A stretch of 64,000 nucleotides of DNA, taken from assembly GCA_023382715.1 (NCBI GenBank), contig JAHDWP010000003.1:1-64000 (forward strand), given 5' to 3'. This DNA is from Anaerolineae bacterium (lineage in GTDB: Bacteria > Chloroflexota > Anaerolineae > Aggregatilineales > Aggregatilineaceae). Every line of letters starts with the position of its first letter. Position 1 is the first letter of the stretch. Shown here piece after piece: positions 1-8,586 of this stretch. The notes under the pieces are model-generated. The model did not search any database, had not been told where the DNA came from, and saw only the letters and a list, made by a program, of their open reading frames with translations. A program made the position numbers and the translations under genes.

Positions 1-253
1 GTGGAGAGGGGGCGGCGAGGCGCGTCAGCGCCGAGCGGGGGTGAGGTCAATGCCCGGCGTCAAGCGAGTCGCTGACAACTTTCGCGCGCGCGGGCGCGCT
101 CACTGGCCCTGCGCCAGCGCCCCGGTTAACCCCGCCCCGCCCGCCTTGCCCCCTCTCCGCGTGTGGAGAGGGGGCGGCGAGGCGCGTCAGCGCCGAGCGG
201 GGGTGAGGTCAATGCCCGGCGTCAAGCGAGTCGCTGACAACTTTCGCGCGCGT
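1..253. repeat. Direct repeat pair containing half-copies of a dispersed palindromic element
   Basis: Bases 1-91 recur almost exactly at 163-253 (offset 162). Each copy carries GGCGAGGCGCGTCAGCGCCGAGCGGG-type sequence followed by GGTGAGG, which is the right half of the palindromic element seen complete at 49242-49334 and 56129-56222. The copy near 141-213 also has the central CCCCTCTCC/GGAGAGGGG stem. A related tail (GAGTCGCTGNCAAC) recurs near 2968. No gene is supported here; open frames across it are low-complexity. Confidence 0.8.
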
Positions 254-265
254 CCGGCGGCGCTT

Positions 266-2746
266 CTACTGGCTTTCCGCCAGCACCCCGGCGGCGTCCC
301 ACACGCGGGCCAGCCCATCCAGCCCGCTGCTGACGATCTGCGCCCCGTCCGCCGACCAGGCGACCGCGCGCACATCGCCATCGTGTGCGCCCAGCACGGC
401 GATCTGCGCGCCGCCCGCTGCATCCCACAGGCGCACCGTCCCGTCGCGCCCGGCAGTGGCCAGCATCGATCCGTCCGGCGACCAGGCCAGGGCGATCACG
501 TGGCGGTCGTAGCCCTTGAGCGTGGCGGTCGTCTGCGCCTTGTCCGGCCCGCCAGAGAGGTCCCAGATGCGGACCGACTTGTCCCAGCTTGCCGAGGCCA
601 GGCGCGCCCCGTCCGGCGACCAGGCCAGGTCGGTGATGCTGTCCTGGTGATCGTCCAGCACGGCCAGCAGTTGCCCGTCCTGAGGGTTCCACAGCCGGAC
701 GGCCATATCCGCGCCACCGCTGGCGACGGTCACGCCGTCCGGCGACCAGGCGACCGCCGTCGCGCTGGCGGTGTGCCCGTTCGCCTCACGCAGCACCTGT
801 GCTGCAAACGCATCGCTGAAGAGGCGCGCCAGGATTGCCTCGACCTGCGCCGGTTCCAGGGCGGGGAACAGAGCATAGTGCCCGGCGACGATTTCAGCGG
901 CCAGGCCCTCCGCGCCCAGCGCTTCCAGCGCCTCCACAATCTCCGCGTCATCCTGCGCGCTCAGCGCGCTCGCCGTCTCTCCCTGCGGCACCAGGAGCAG
1001 ATAGAACCCCAGGCGGTCGAGGCGGTCAATGGGCACGTGAGCCTGCGCGTCGCGCTGAAATGCTTCCAGGCGCAGCGCGCGGGCGGCCTGGATGAACGTC
1101 GCGTCCTCGCGCGCGGTGATGTCGTCCACCGTCCGCTGGGCGCTGGCCCGCCCGCTGAGGCTGCTCAGGAACACGGCGTCATCGAGCAGCATAGCCGCGC
1201 GCAGCGCGTCCTTTTCGGGCAGGGTGGCCAGCTCTGCGGCCAGCGCCTCGTCATCTTTCACCTCAAAGGCCAGGCTGTGCGGCAGCTCGGCCAGCGCCGC
1301 GTTCAGGTCGCGCGCGGTCAGCCCGTCCACCGCAGCCACATCGAACTGCTGCGCGCCAAGCCGCCGCAGGACGGGCAGCAGCGTCTCGTCAAACAGGGCC
1401 AGCGCCAGCCGGACGCGCGCAGCCTCGTCGAGCGCGGCCAGCGTCGCGTCCAGGTCAGCGTCGCCGGTAGTGAGACTCAGCGCGGCATCGTGATCGCGCA
1501 GCCGTCCGAACAGGCGCAGCAGGGCGGCGTCCTCGCGCGCGTTGAACGCGCCAATGGCGTTCACGGCTTCGTCGTACTGGTGCAGCGCCGCCACGAAGTC
1601 CGGGTCCTGGAGTTTGGCGGCGATGACCTCACCATTCTCCAGGCCGAACGACACAGTGAAGTCCTCACCTTCCAGGTCGGCCAGCGTGGCGATGAAGTCT
1701 TCCCCGGCAGCGGCGGTCGTGGACTCGCCGTCAGCAGCGGTGATGATAATGACCAGCTCCTGGTTCTGCAGGCTGCGCACGGTGCGGATCAGGTCGGCGT
1801 CGTCACGCGAGTCGATGGCGGCGATAGCTGCTTCCGCCGCTTCCAGCGCGTCGAGCGCGGCACCGACCTTTGCATCGTCGTGCATGGCCAGCAGCAGCGC
1901 CACTTCGCTGTTGGGCAGGGCGGCCAGGTCTTCGTCCAGGGCCGCGTCCCCGGTATGCAGCGCCAGGCGGTAGGCGCTGGAGTCAGCCGCGAGCAGAGTC
2001 TGCACGAAGTCTGGGTCCTCGAACCTGACGAACAGGTGATAGTCCGTCGCGCGCAGGCGGACCACCAACTCGGTGAGCGGCTCCGCTTCGAGCGTATCCA
2101 GCGTCTTGAGCGCCGCTTCGAGCGCGTTGATCGTGCGCAGCATTTCCCGGTCTCGCAGCTTGAAGGAAAGCGCCAGCACGTGCGCCTCGCCCAGCGTGGT
2201 GAGCGCCTCACCGCTGTCCGCTTCCCACAGGCGCACGTGGTTGTCCGCGCCGCCGCTCACCAGTTGTGTCCCGTCCGCCGACCAGGCCAGCGCAAAGACC
2301 CAGTCCGTATGACCCGCGAGCGTCGCCAGCGCCGCGCCGGTGTCCGGGTTCCACACGCGGATGGTGTTATCCAGGCCGGCGCTGGCCAGGCGCGTGCCGT
2401 CCGGCGACCAGGCCAGGTCGCGCACTGCTGCCGTGTGCCCTTCCAGCGCGCGCAGCGGTTTGAGGTCTGCGTCATAGAGCCAGATGCGCGGCCCATCGCC
2501 CAGGGCCAGCACGCTCCCGTCTGGCGACCAGGCCAGGGCGAGCGCCTCGGCAACGGGCAGGCGCAGCCGTTCGTGCGGCGACGGGGTGGGGTCGCCCTCG
2601 GCGGGCGTGACCGGCTGCGGCGGCCCGGCAGGCGCGGGGTCCTCGTCGCCGCAGGCGCTCAGCGCGAGTGCGATCCCGATCAACAGCGCCAGCCATAATG
2701 TCCGAGTCCCCTCGTGCCGGGGTGAGCGACGCGCTGGTTTGTTCAT
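266..2746 (-). CDS. Lipoprotein with a WD40 beta-propeller split by a ~450-residue helical insert
   Basis: This is an 826-residue protein. The ATG at 2746 is chosen because AGGAAAAGG lies just upstream and a lipoprotein signal follows: a hydrophobic stretch ending LALSAC, with the lipidated Cys at residue 32. Three WD40 repeats (about residues 62-190; AWSPDG, VRLW/IRVW ends) are followed by about 450 acidic, Ala/Leu-rich residues with recurring A-R-E/D-D-A-x-L/F-I/L-R helices. Four more WD40 repeats run to the C-terminus. Three plus four repeats make seven blades, so one propeller interrupted by an inserted helical-repeat domain is the simplest reading. It probably sits on the outer face of the cytoplasmic membrane as a protein-interaction scaffold. 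No enzymatic motif is visible. It is divergent from the peptidase gene at 3105. Confidence 0.85.
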   Translation of the reverse strand: MNKPARRSPRHEGTRTLWLALLIGIALALSACGDEDPAPAGPPQPVTPAEGDPTPSPHERLRLPVAEALALAWSPDGSVLALGDGPRIWLYDADLKPLRALEGHTAAVRDLAWSPDGTRLASAGLDNTIRVWNPDTGAALATLAGHTDWVFALAWSADGTQLVSGGADNHVRLWEADSGEALTTLGEAHVLALSFKLRDREMLRTINALEAALKTLDTLEAEPLTELVVRLRATDYHLFVRFEDPDFVQTLLAADSSAYRLALHTGDAALDEDLAALPNSEVALLLAMHDDAKVGAALDALEAAEAAIAAIDSRDDADLIRTVRSLQNQELVIIITAADGESTTAAAGEDFIATLADLEGEDFTVSFGLENGEVIAAKLQDPDFVAALHQYDEAVNAIGAFNAREDAALLRLFGRLRDHDAALSLTTGDADLDATLAALDEAARVRLALALFDETLLPVLRRLGAQQFDVAAVDGLTARDLNAALAELPHSLAFEVKDDEALAAELATLPEKDALRAAMLLDDAVFLSSLSGRASAQRTVDDITAREDATFIQAARALRLEAFQRDAQAHVPIDRLDRLGFYLLLVPQGETASALSAQDDAEIVEALEALGAEGLAAEIVAGHYALFPALEPAQVEAILARLFSDAFAAQVLREANGHTASATAVAWSPDGVTVASGGADMAVRLWNPQDGQLLAVLDDHQDSITDLAWSPDGARLASASWDKSVRIWDLSGGPDKAQTTATLKGYDRHVIALAWSPDGSMLATAGRDGTVRLWDAAGGAQIAVLGAHDGDVRAVAWSADGAQIVSSGLDGLARVWDAAGVLAESQ

Positions 2747-3104
2747 GGCAGCCTTTTCCTGTCTTGCATTCGCCAAACCGTTGACTCTGAGCCAATGATA
2801 GCACACACTGGAGCACAGGCGAGCGGCTCGTGAACCCTGGGCGCGTTTCACGAGAGTTCGCGGCCAGCTCATAAGAGTGTTTTTTGAGAGAGATCATCTG
2901 AGAAGCCGGTTCCCTATCCAAAATCCCGTCCCCTCTTCAGACACGCGGCAGGGGGTCAAGGCCCAACGCCAGGCGAGTCGCTGCCAACCTTTGCGCGCAC
3001 TCAAAAGAACGGTCGTGTGGACAACAGCGCCCAGAACGGTTAAAAAGGGAGACGGGCGCGCAACGCCCAGAGGCACGGACTCCGGGGAGGATGGTGACAG
3101 GCCC
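2747..3104. other. Divergent intergenic region
   Basis: This 358-bp gap lies between the lipoprotein gene (minus) and the peptidase gene (plus) and must hold both promoters. On the minus strand a TATCAT hexamer sits near 2796-2801 with no convincing -35. A fragment resembling the 1-253 repeat tail (GAGTCGCTGCCAAC) lies near 2968. No further gene is supported. Confidence 0.5.
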
Positions 3105-5105
3105 TTGATCCATACACGCTCTTTTCGTCTTGTTCGCCACGCGCTGGCGGCGCTCCTCGCCGGGGCGCTGATCGCCGTGTGCGCGCCGGGGATGCCCAGC
3201 GCGGCCATGCCCCGGCCCCAGGGGCCGCTGGGACAGGTGCCCACGCCCGTCGCCCAGACTCTCGACGATGCGGGGTTCGCCCAGCTCACTGAGATCACTA
3301 TCCCCCCGCGCGACCGCATTGATCTGGCGCGACGCCTGCTCGGCGTGAGCGAGGTGCCCCAGCCGCCGACGTCGCCCCCGCCGGAACTTGACCTGGGCGC
3401 TGTCGTGACCTTCTGGGCCGATAACCTCGACGACGACTATGCTTTTCAGGTGGACGCCGCGCTGGTCTACAAGACGGCGCATGTCTACATCTTCGTCGAG
3501 GTGGGCCAGCCGGTTGATCGGGCCGCCGTGCAGCGTTCCGCCGACGCCTTCGAGCAGGTCATCCGGCCCCGCGTTCACCAGGTCTTCGGCACGGAATGGA
3601 CGCCCGGCATTGACGGCGATCCGCACCTGTACATCCTGCACGCTTCGGGCCTGGGGCGCTGGGTGGCGGCCTACTATGGCAGCAACAGCGCCTATCCGGC
3701 GGTGGCAGTCGCCAATTCCAACGAGCGCGAGATGTTCTACGTCAACCTGGACACGATGGCCCGGTCCATCGGCACGTGGTACTACGAGGGCGTGCTTGCG
3801 CACGAGTTCCAGCACATGGTTCACCGGCACATGGACCCCAACGAAGAGTCCTGGCTGAACGAGGGTCTCTCTGAGCTGGCGACGCTGATCACCGGCTACG
3901 GGCCGGCTGACTTCGCCTGGCCCTTCCTGCAAACGCCGGGGATACAGCTTAACACCTGGCCCGAAGCGAGCGGGCAGCGCGGGCTGCACTACGGCGCGGC
4001 CTTCCTCTTCGCCGCCTATTTTTATCAGCGCTATGGCGAGGAAGCCACCACGACCCTCGTCCGCAGCCCTGCCAACGGCCTCGCCAGCGTGGATCAGACG
4101 CTGGCCGCCATCGGCGCGACCGACCCGGCAACCGGCGCGCCGGTGACGGTTGTTGATCTCTTCGCCGACTGGCTGGCCGCCAACCTGATAGCCGATCCTG
4201 CCCTGTACGACGGGCGCTACGCCTACACGCTGGCCGATATGACCACGCTGCCGCCAGCGTCTACCAGCGGGAGATTGCCCGCCGACGGCCTGGCGCGAGA
4301 AGGCAGCGCGCCGCAGTGGGGCGCGCACTACCTGCTCGTGCCGGGAGGCAGCGCGCCGCAGCGTTTCCGCCTGACCTTCAGCGGCAGCGAGTCGGTGTCC
4401 ATCGTGCCCACCGAGGCTCACAGCGGGCGGGTCATGTGGTGGTCGAACCGCGCCGACGACAGCGACACCCGCCTGACGCGCGCTTTCGATCTCAGCGGCG
4501 TCAGCGCGGCGACGCTGCGCTTCTGGACGTGGTACCAGATCGAGAGCCTGTGGGACTTCGCCTACGTGATGGTCTCCACCGACGGCGGCGCCACCTGGAC
4601 GCCGCTCAGCACGGGGCGCACGACCGCCGACGATCCGCACCACAACGCCTATGGCCCCGCCTACACGGGGGCGAGCGGCGGATGGGTGGAAGAAGTGGTT
4701 GATCTGTCGCCCTATGCGGGGCGCGAGATTCTCCTGCGCTTCGAGGTCATCACCGATGACGCGGTGACCCAGCCCGGCATGGTCCTCGACGATATTCGCA
4801 TCCCGGAGATCGGCTACGCCGACGATGTCGAGGGTGGCGAGGGCGGCTGGGTCAGCGAAGGATGGCTGCGCACCGATAACCGGCTCCCGCAGGACTTCCT
4901 CGTGCTGCTGATCCAGCAGCGGCCAGATGAGGCGGGCGCGAATCCCGTCCGCCGCCTGCTCAGCCTCGGCGACGGGCCTGACGGTGCATGGGAGTTCACT
5001 GCCGGCGGCGCGGCGGGCGATGCAGTGCTCGTGGTGAGCGGGCTGGCCCCCATCACCACCGAGCCGGCGCGCTACACGGTGGCGCTGAGTCCCATCACAG
5101 AATAA
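3105..5105 (+). CDS. Secreted zinc metallopeptidase-like protein (HEFQH), copy 1
   Basis: The reading frame is open from 2877. A TTG at 3105 is preferred because it gives a clean signal peptide (Arg-rich start, then LAALLAGALIAVCAPG) and follows GGGGAGGA at 3085-3091. The predicted mature protein has 666 residues. Near residue 230 is HEFQHMVH followed by WLNEGLSELA, a gluzincin-type HExxH with a downstream Glu ligand. The C-terminal half has an STDGGATW motif and a VLDDI beta-sandwich of the kind found in immune-inhibitor-A-like (M6-like) proteins. It is probably an extracellular protease. The assignment to M6 or M30 is by motif only. It is a tandem paralogue of 5301-7256, and an intrinsic terminator follows. 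Confidence 0.8.
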   Translation: MIHTRSFRLVRHALAALLAGALIAVCAPGMPSAAMPRPQGPLGQVPTPVAQTLDDAGFAQLTEITIPPRDRIDLARRLLGVSEVPQPPTSPPPELDLGAVVTFWADNLDDDYAFQVDAALVYKTAHVYIFVEVGQPVDRAAVQRSADAFEQVIRPRVHQVFGTEWTPGIDGDPHLYILHASGLGRWVAAYYGSNSAYPAVAVANSNEREMFYVNLDTMARSIGTWYYEGVLAHEFQHMVHRHMDPNEESWLNEGLSELATLITGYGPADFAWPFLQTPGIQLNTWPEASGQRGLHYGAAFLFAAYFYQRYGEEATTTLVRSPANGLASVDQTLAAIGATDPATGAPVTVVDLFADWLAANLIADPALYDGRYAYTLADMTTLPPASTSGRLPADGLAREGSAPQWGAHYLLVPGGSAPQRFRLTFSGSESVSIVPTEAHSGRVMWWSNRADDSDTRLTRAFDLSGVSAATLRFWTWYQIESLWDFAYVMVSTDGGATWTPLSTGRTTADDPHHNAYGPAYTGASGGWVEEVVDLSPYAGREILLRFEVITDDAVTQPGMVLDDIRIPEIGYADDVEGGEGGWVSEGWLRTDNRLPQDFLVLLIQQRPDEAGANPVRRLLSLGDGPDGAWEFTAGGAAGDAVLVVSGLAPITTEPARYTVALSPITE

Positions 5106-5136
5106 GTCTCCAACGAGTGTAAACGCCCCTATACCA

Positions 5137-5166
5137 GTGGCGCACGCAGGCGTGCGCCACTTTTTT
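5137..5166 (+). terminator. Rho-independent terminator after peptidase copy 1
   Basis: A perfect 10-bp stem (GTGGCGCACG / CGTGCGCCAC) closes a 4-nt loop (CAGG) and is followed immediately by TTTTTT. It lies 31 bp past the stop codon. Confidence 0.93.
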
Positions 5167-5300
5167 CGCATCCGCTGTCCGCCGGGCTTCTTTATGCTTT
5201 GTTACGTTTTCATATAGGTTTCTCAATGATCCTTCCTATGAGGCAATAGTTAATCTAGAATGGAGATACCTTCGATCAATTAATTATTGCATCACGCAAC

Positions 5301-7256
5301 ATGGGGCGAGCGCGAAACGTGCTCAACGGGTGGGAACAACCAACGCCGATTGGCCGGACGAACCGGATAGCGCGGCTGGCGCTGATCGCAGCGATGACGC
5401 TGACGGCGCTGGCCGCGTGGCCCGTCGCAGCGGCCAGCGCCCAGGGCGGCGAGCGCGATCAGGCGCTGACCTGGAGCACCGCGCCACTGGTGCCACGCGC
5501 TGAAAAGTCGGTGGTCCCGCTGATTGAGGCGGACATGGCGACGGCGCGCGCGTACCAGGAAGGCGACCTGGAAGCGTTCATCCCCCTGGGCAGCCGCGAT
5601 CACGAGCCGCGCGCTTTTGTGCTGGCCTATCGCAGCCAACATGCCTATTTCTGGTTCGAGCGCGGCCTGACCCCCGACAAAGCGGAGCTGGAGCGCGCAG
5701 CGCAGCTTTTCGATGAGCGCATCTGGCCGCTCAACGCCCGCATCTACGGCGGCGCGGCGAGCGCTGGGCCTGGCGAAGCGGCGCGCATCCACATCATCAG
5801 CCAGCACACCATTGGGACGGGCATCCTGGGCGCGTTCAATCCCAACGATCTGTGCCCGCGCGCGAGCTGCCCCACCAGCAACGAACGCGCCATCATCTAT
5901 CTCAGCCAGGACACCGCCCCGCTCGGCTCCGCCGAGTTCCTGACGACGCTGGCCCACGAGCACCAGCATCTCCTGCAGTTCTATGCGGACGGCAACGAGC
6001 GCCGCTGGCTCAATGAAGGTCTCTCACAGCTTGTCGAGCACCTCAACGGCTTCGACTCGCGGGCGGCGGGCCTCTCCAACATCAGCCGCTTCCTGGCCGC
6101 GCCCGATCACTATCTGAGCGGCTGGCTGTTTGACAACCGCGACGTGGCGCGCGACTACGGCGCGGCCTACCTGTTCCTGGTCTATCTCTACGAGCAGTTC
6201 GGGCTGGACTTCATCAGCTCGGTGGCCACCAGCGACCATGACGGGCTGGCCTCTATTCAGATGGCGCTGGCCGGGCTGGACGGTGCGCCGGACGTGGATG
6301 CGGTCTTCGCCGACTGGATGCTGGCCAACCTGCTCGACGATCCGGGGGTGGCTGACGGGCGCTACCATTACCGCACGCTCGACCTGCCGGAAGCCATCAC
6401 CCCGCACCCGCTGGCCGTGCCGCTCGGTGGCGCGCGCCATCACGACCAGCTCAACCAGTACGGCGCAGATTACCTGCTGCTGGAGGGCGCGGGGACGTAT
6501 GCGATCCACTTCGACGGGGCGGATGAGACGACCGTGCTGGGCGTGCAGCCGCCGTCTGGCGAGTGGATGTGGTGGTCGAATGACCTCAACAGCAGCGCGG
6601 TCAGCCTCACCGCCGCCTTCGACCTCGGCGGGCTGAGCACGGCCACGCTGGCCTTCAGCGCCTGGTGGGACATCGAGACGAGGGGCGACTGGTTCCAGGT
6701 GCTGGTCTCTGAAGACGGCGGGAGCACCTGGCAGGCCGTGGGCGGCCCTTCGGCGGGGAGCCATGCCCGCGTGCCGGGGCCGGCCTACAGCGGGCCGCCG
6801 GAGGGGTGGGTTGCGGAGCGCGTAGACCTGAGCGACTTCGCCGGGCAACAGGTGCTCGTCCGCTTCGAGTACGTGACCGACGGCGGGCGCACGCTGCGCG
6901 GCGTGGCCCTGGACGACCTGGGCATTGTCGAGCTAGGCGAGCTTGACGACGTGGAAGACCCGGCGTCGGTGTGGGTGGCGGATGGCTTCCTGCGCATCCG
7001 CGATCGCGTCGCGCAACGTTGGGCGCTGGCGATTGTGGTGCGGGCGCCCGGTCAGCCTACCACGGTGGAGAGAGTGCCGCTGGACGCGCTGAATGCCGGG
7101 CGCGTCCGCGTGACGGTGCCGGACGGCGCGACGGCGACCCTCGCGGTGGGCGCGATGGCCCCCTTCACGGCGACCCCCGCCCCCTACGAGATCAGCATCA
7201 CGCGCGCGTTCTGGGGCTGTGAACTTCGCGCGCCCAGCACAGCGGGAAGCGCATAA
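5301..7256 (+). CDS. Secreted zinc metallopeptidase-like protein (HEHQH), copy 2
   Basis: This is a 651-residue paralogue of the preceding gene. The N-terminus has a signal peptide (LALIAAMTLTALAAWPVAAASA). The active-site region reads LAHEHQHLLQF then WLNEGLSQLVE, with the same HExxH plus Glu spacing as copy 1. The C-terminal region repeats the SEDGGSTW...VDLSDFAG...ALDDLGI beta-sandwich pattern. The ATG at 5301 lacks a clear ribosome-binding site; an in-frame GTG at 5319 is an alternative start. The terminator at 5137 separates it from copy 1, so it probably has its own promoter in the AT-rich stretch near 5200-5290. The stop codon lies inside CATAACACGCTCTAG (7252-7266), which matches the end of the MITE-like element at 28624-28805. 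Confidence 0.8.
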   Translation: MGRARNVLNGWEQPTPIGRTNRIARLALIAAMTLTALAAWPVAAASAQGGERDQALTWSTAPLVPRAEKSVVPLIEADMATARAYQEGDLEAFIPLGSRDHEPRAFVLAYRSQHAYFWFERGLTPDKAELERAAQLFDERIWPLNARIYGGAASAGPGEAARIHIISQHTIGTGILGAFNPNDLCPRASCPTSNERAIIYLSQDTAPLGSAEFLTTLAHEHQHLLQFYADGNERRWLNEGLSQLVEHLNGFDSRAAGLSNISRFLAAPDHYLSGWLFDNRDVARDYGAAYLFLVYLYEQFGLDFISSVATSDHDGLASIQMALAGLDGAPDVDAVFADWMLANLLDDPGVADGRYHYRTLDLPEAITPHPLAVPLGGARHHDQLNQYGADYLLLEGAGTYAIHFDGADETTVLGVQPPSGEWMWWSNDLNSSAVSLTAAFDLGGLSTATLAFSAWWDIETRGDWFQVLVSEDGGSTWQAVGGPSAGSHARVPGPAYSGPPEGWVAERVDLSDFAGQQVLVRFEYVTDGGRTLRGVALDDLGIVELGELDDVEDPASVWVADGFLRIRDRVAQRWALAIVVRAPGQPTTVERVPLDALNAGRVRVTVPDGATATLAVGAMAPFTATPAPYEISITRAFWGCELRAPSTAGSA

Positions 7257-7262
7257 CACGCT

Positions 7263-7493
7263 CTAGCGCCGCCCCGCCGATTCCTCTGCGCTGGTCAGCG
7301 CCGCAAGCTGGGCTTCAAGCTCCACCCGGCGCTGCGCGGCGGCCTCGCGTCCGGCCTGCAAAGCCCGCTGGTAGCGTCCGCGCAGTCCTGCGCGCATGGC
7401 GTCGCCGGACTGCGGCGAAAGAAATAGCGCCACCGCCGTGCCAATCGCGCCCCCGCTCAGCACGCCGCCCACAAATGCCAACGCTCGCTGCAT
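7263..7493 (-). CDS. YtxH-type small membrane protein
   Basis: The 76-residue protein has one N-terminal membrane segment with a Gly-rich GGVLSGGAIGTAVALFLSP pattern, typical of YtxH/gas-vesicle-like small proteins. A basic amphipathic helix follows (RGRYQRALQAGREAAAQRR). GAGGAGC precedes the ATG. The function of the family is poorly defined; a stress-related role is usually suggested. It converges on the peptidase gene, with only 6 bp between the stop codons. Confidence 0.75.
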   Translation of the reverse strand: MQRALAFVGGVLSGGAIGTAVALFLSPQSGDAMRAGLRGRYQRALQAGREAAAQRRVELEAQLAALTSAEESAGRR

Positions 7494-8121
7494 GGTCGCT
7501 CGCTCCTCGCGCTAGAAGTTGTCAGTGATCAGCAATCGGTGGTCAGAAGTCAGAGGTCAGAGGTCAGTGATCGGATCTCAATCATCTTCTCTGAAGCGGG
7601 GCGCAGCAGAACTGTTATAGGCTACGCGCCCCGTACTGCATCCCATGACCGGCCTCACCGACAACTGATCACTGATCGCCAACAACCCTCTCCTCCCGCC
7701 CGATTATACCTCACCCTTGACACGCCCCGCCCCCGCGTTTAGAATTTGTAACTGAAAAAATATTTCATTTAAGTGGGGGGGGGGTATAGTAAGCTCTCCC
7801 TCATCCCCCAACCCCTTCTCCCTCCAGGGGGAGAAGGGGAGCAGGGCGCAGGATTTCCCCTCGCCCCGGTGAGGGAGAGGGGTGCAGGGCGCAGGATTTC
7901 CCCTCGCCCGGTGAGGGAGAGGGGCGCAGGGGCGCAAGGCGCAGGATTTCCCCTCGCCCCGGTGAGGGAGAGGGGTGCAAGGCGCAGGATTTCCCCTCGC
8001 CGGTGAGGGAGAGGGGTGCAGGGGTGAGGGGTACAGGGGCGCAAGGGAGAGGGATTTCCAGACACGCTCCAAGACACTCTGCTCAAATCTGTCGCGATGA
8101 GTTCTGCTTAACGAGGCACCG
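7494..8121. other. Repeat-filled intergenic region
   Basis: This 628-bp gap holds CAGTGATCAGC-type repeats (about 7520-7680), an AT-rich stretch ending in a ten-G homopolymer (7775-7784), and a four-copy minisatellite (7846-8024). Open frames on both strands are Pro/Arg low-complexity translations of the repeats and are not genes. GAGG just before 8122 is the likely ribosome-binding site of the Fur-type gene. Confidence 0.7.
7846..8024. repeat. Minisatellite, four units of about 43-50 bp
   Basis: GCGCAGGATTTCCCCTCGCC starts at 7846, 7889, 7939 and 7982. Each is followed by GGTGAGGGAGAGGGG, so every unit has a CCCCTC...GAGGGG hairpin core. The units differ by small insertions. Confidence 0.85.
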
Positions 8122-8586
8122 ATGGCAGCCGACTTCGACGCGCTGGCCGATCATCTGCGCGAACACGGGCACAAGCTGACCCAGCCGCGCCGCGCCATCC
8201 TCAAGACACTGGCGGCGGCCTCCAAGCCGCTTTCGCCCGCCGAGATTCAGGCGCGCGGCCAGGTGTTCTGTGCCGACCTGGGCCTGGTCACGGTCTACCG
8301 CACGCTGGAGATCATGGCCGACGTGGGACTCGTGCGCCCGGTGCATGTGATGGACGGCTGTCACGGCTACGTGCTGGCGACGCCCGGCCACACGCACCAC
8401 GTGGTCTGCGAGCGCTGCAATGCGGTGGTGGAGATCGTCGGCTGCGAGCTGGGCGGATTCCTGGAGCGCGTGGCGCAGCGCACCGGCTATGCCATCACCG
8501 GGCACTGGCTGGAGATTTCGGGCATCTGCGCGGACTGCCAGCATGAGGACGGGCCGCGCTCTGCATCGGAGAGAACCAGACAATGA
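8122..8586 (+). CDS. Fur-family metalloregulator, probably Zur-like
   Basis: The 154-residue protein has an N-terminal winged helix (KLTQPRRAIL, then LVTVYRTLEIM as recognition helix). A C-terminal dimerisation/metal domain follows, with GHTHHVVCERC and a final CADC, the Cys4 structural zinc site. The zinc/manganese importer genes follow with a 4-bp ATGA overlap, so a zinc-sensing (Zur) or manganese-sensing (Mur) role is more likely than iron. It is expected to repress its own operon when metal is abundant. Sequence alone does not fix the metal. Confidence 0.88.
   Translation: MAADFDALADHLREHGHKLTQPRRAILKTLAAASKPLSPAEIQARGQVFCADLGLVTVYRTLEIMADVGLVRPVHVMDGCHGYVLATPGHTHHVVCERCNAVVEIVGCELGGFLERVAQRTGYAITGHWLEISGICADCQHEDGPRSASERTRQ

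Noticed and set aside
41-2698. 885-residue open frame on the plus strand opposite the WD40 lipoprotein gene
   Set aside because: It is Arg/Gln/Val-rich antisense translation of a clear WD40 gene, with no domain, signal or ribosome-binding site.
7846-8024. CRISPR-like array
   Set aside because: The 43-50-bp units are repeated throughout with no unique spacers of constant length, and no cas gene is near.
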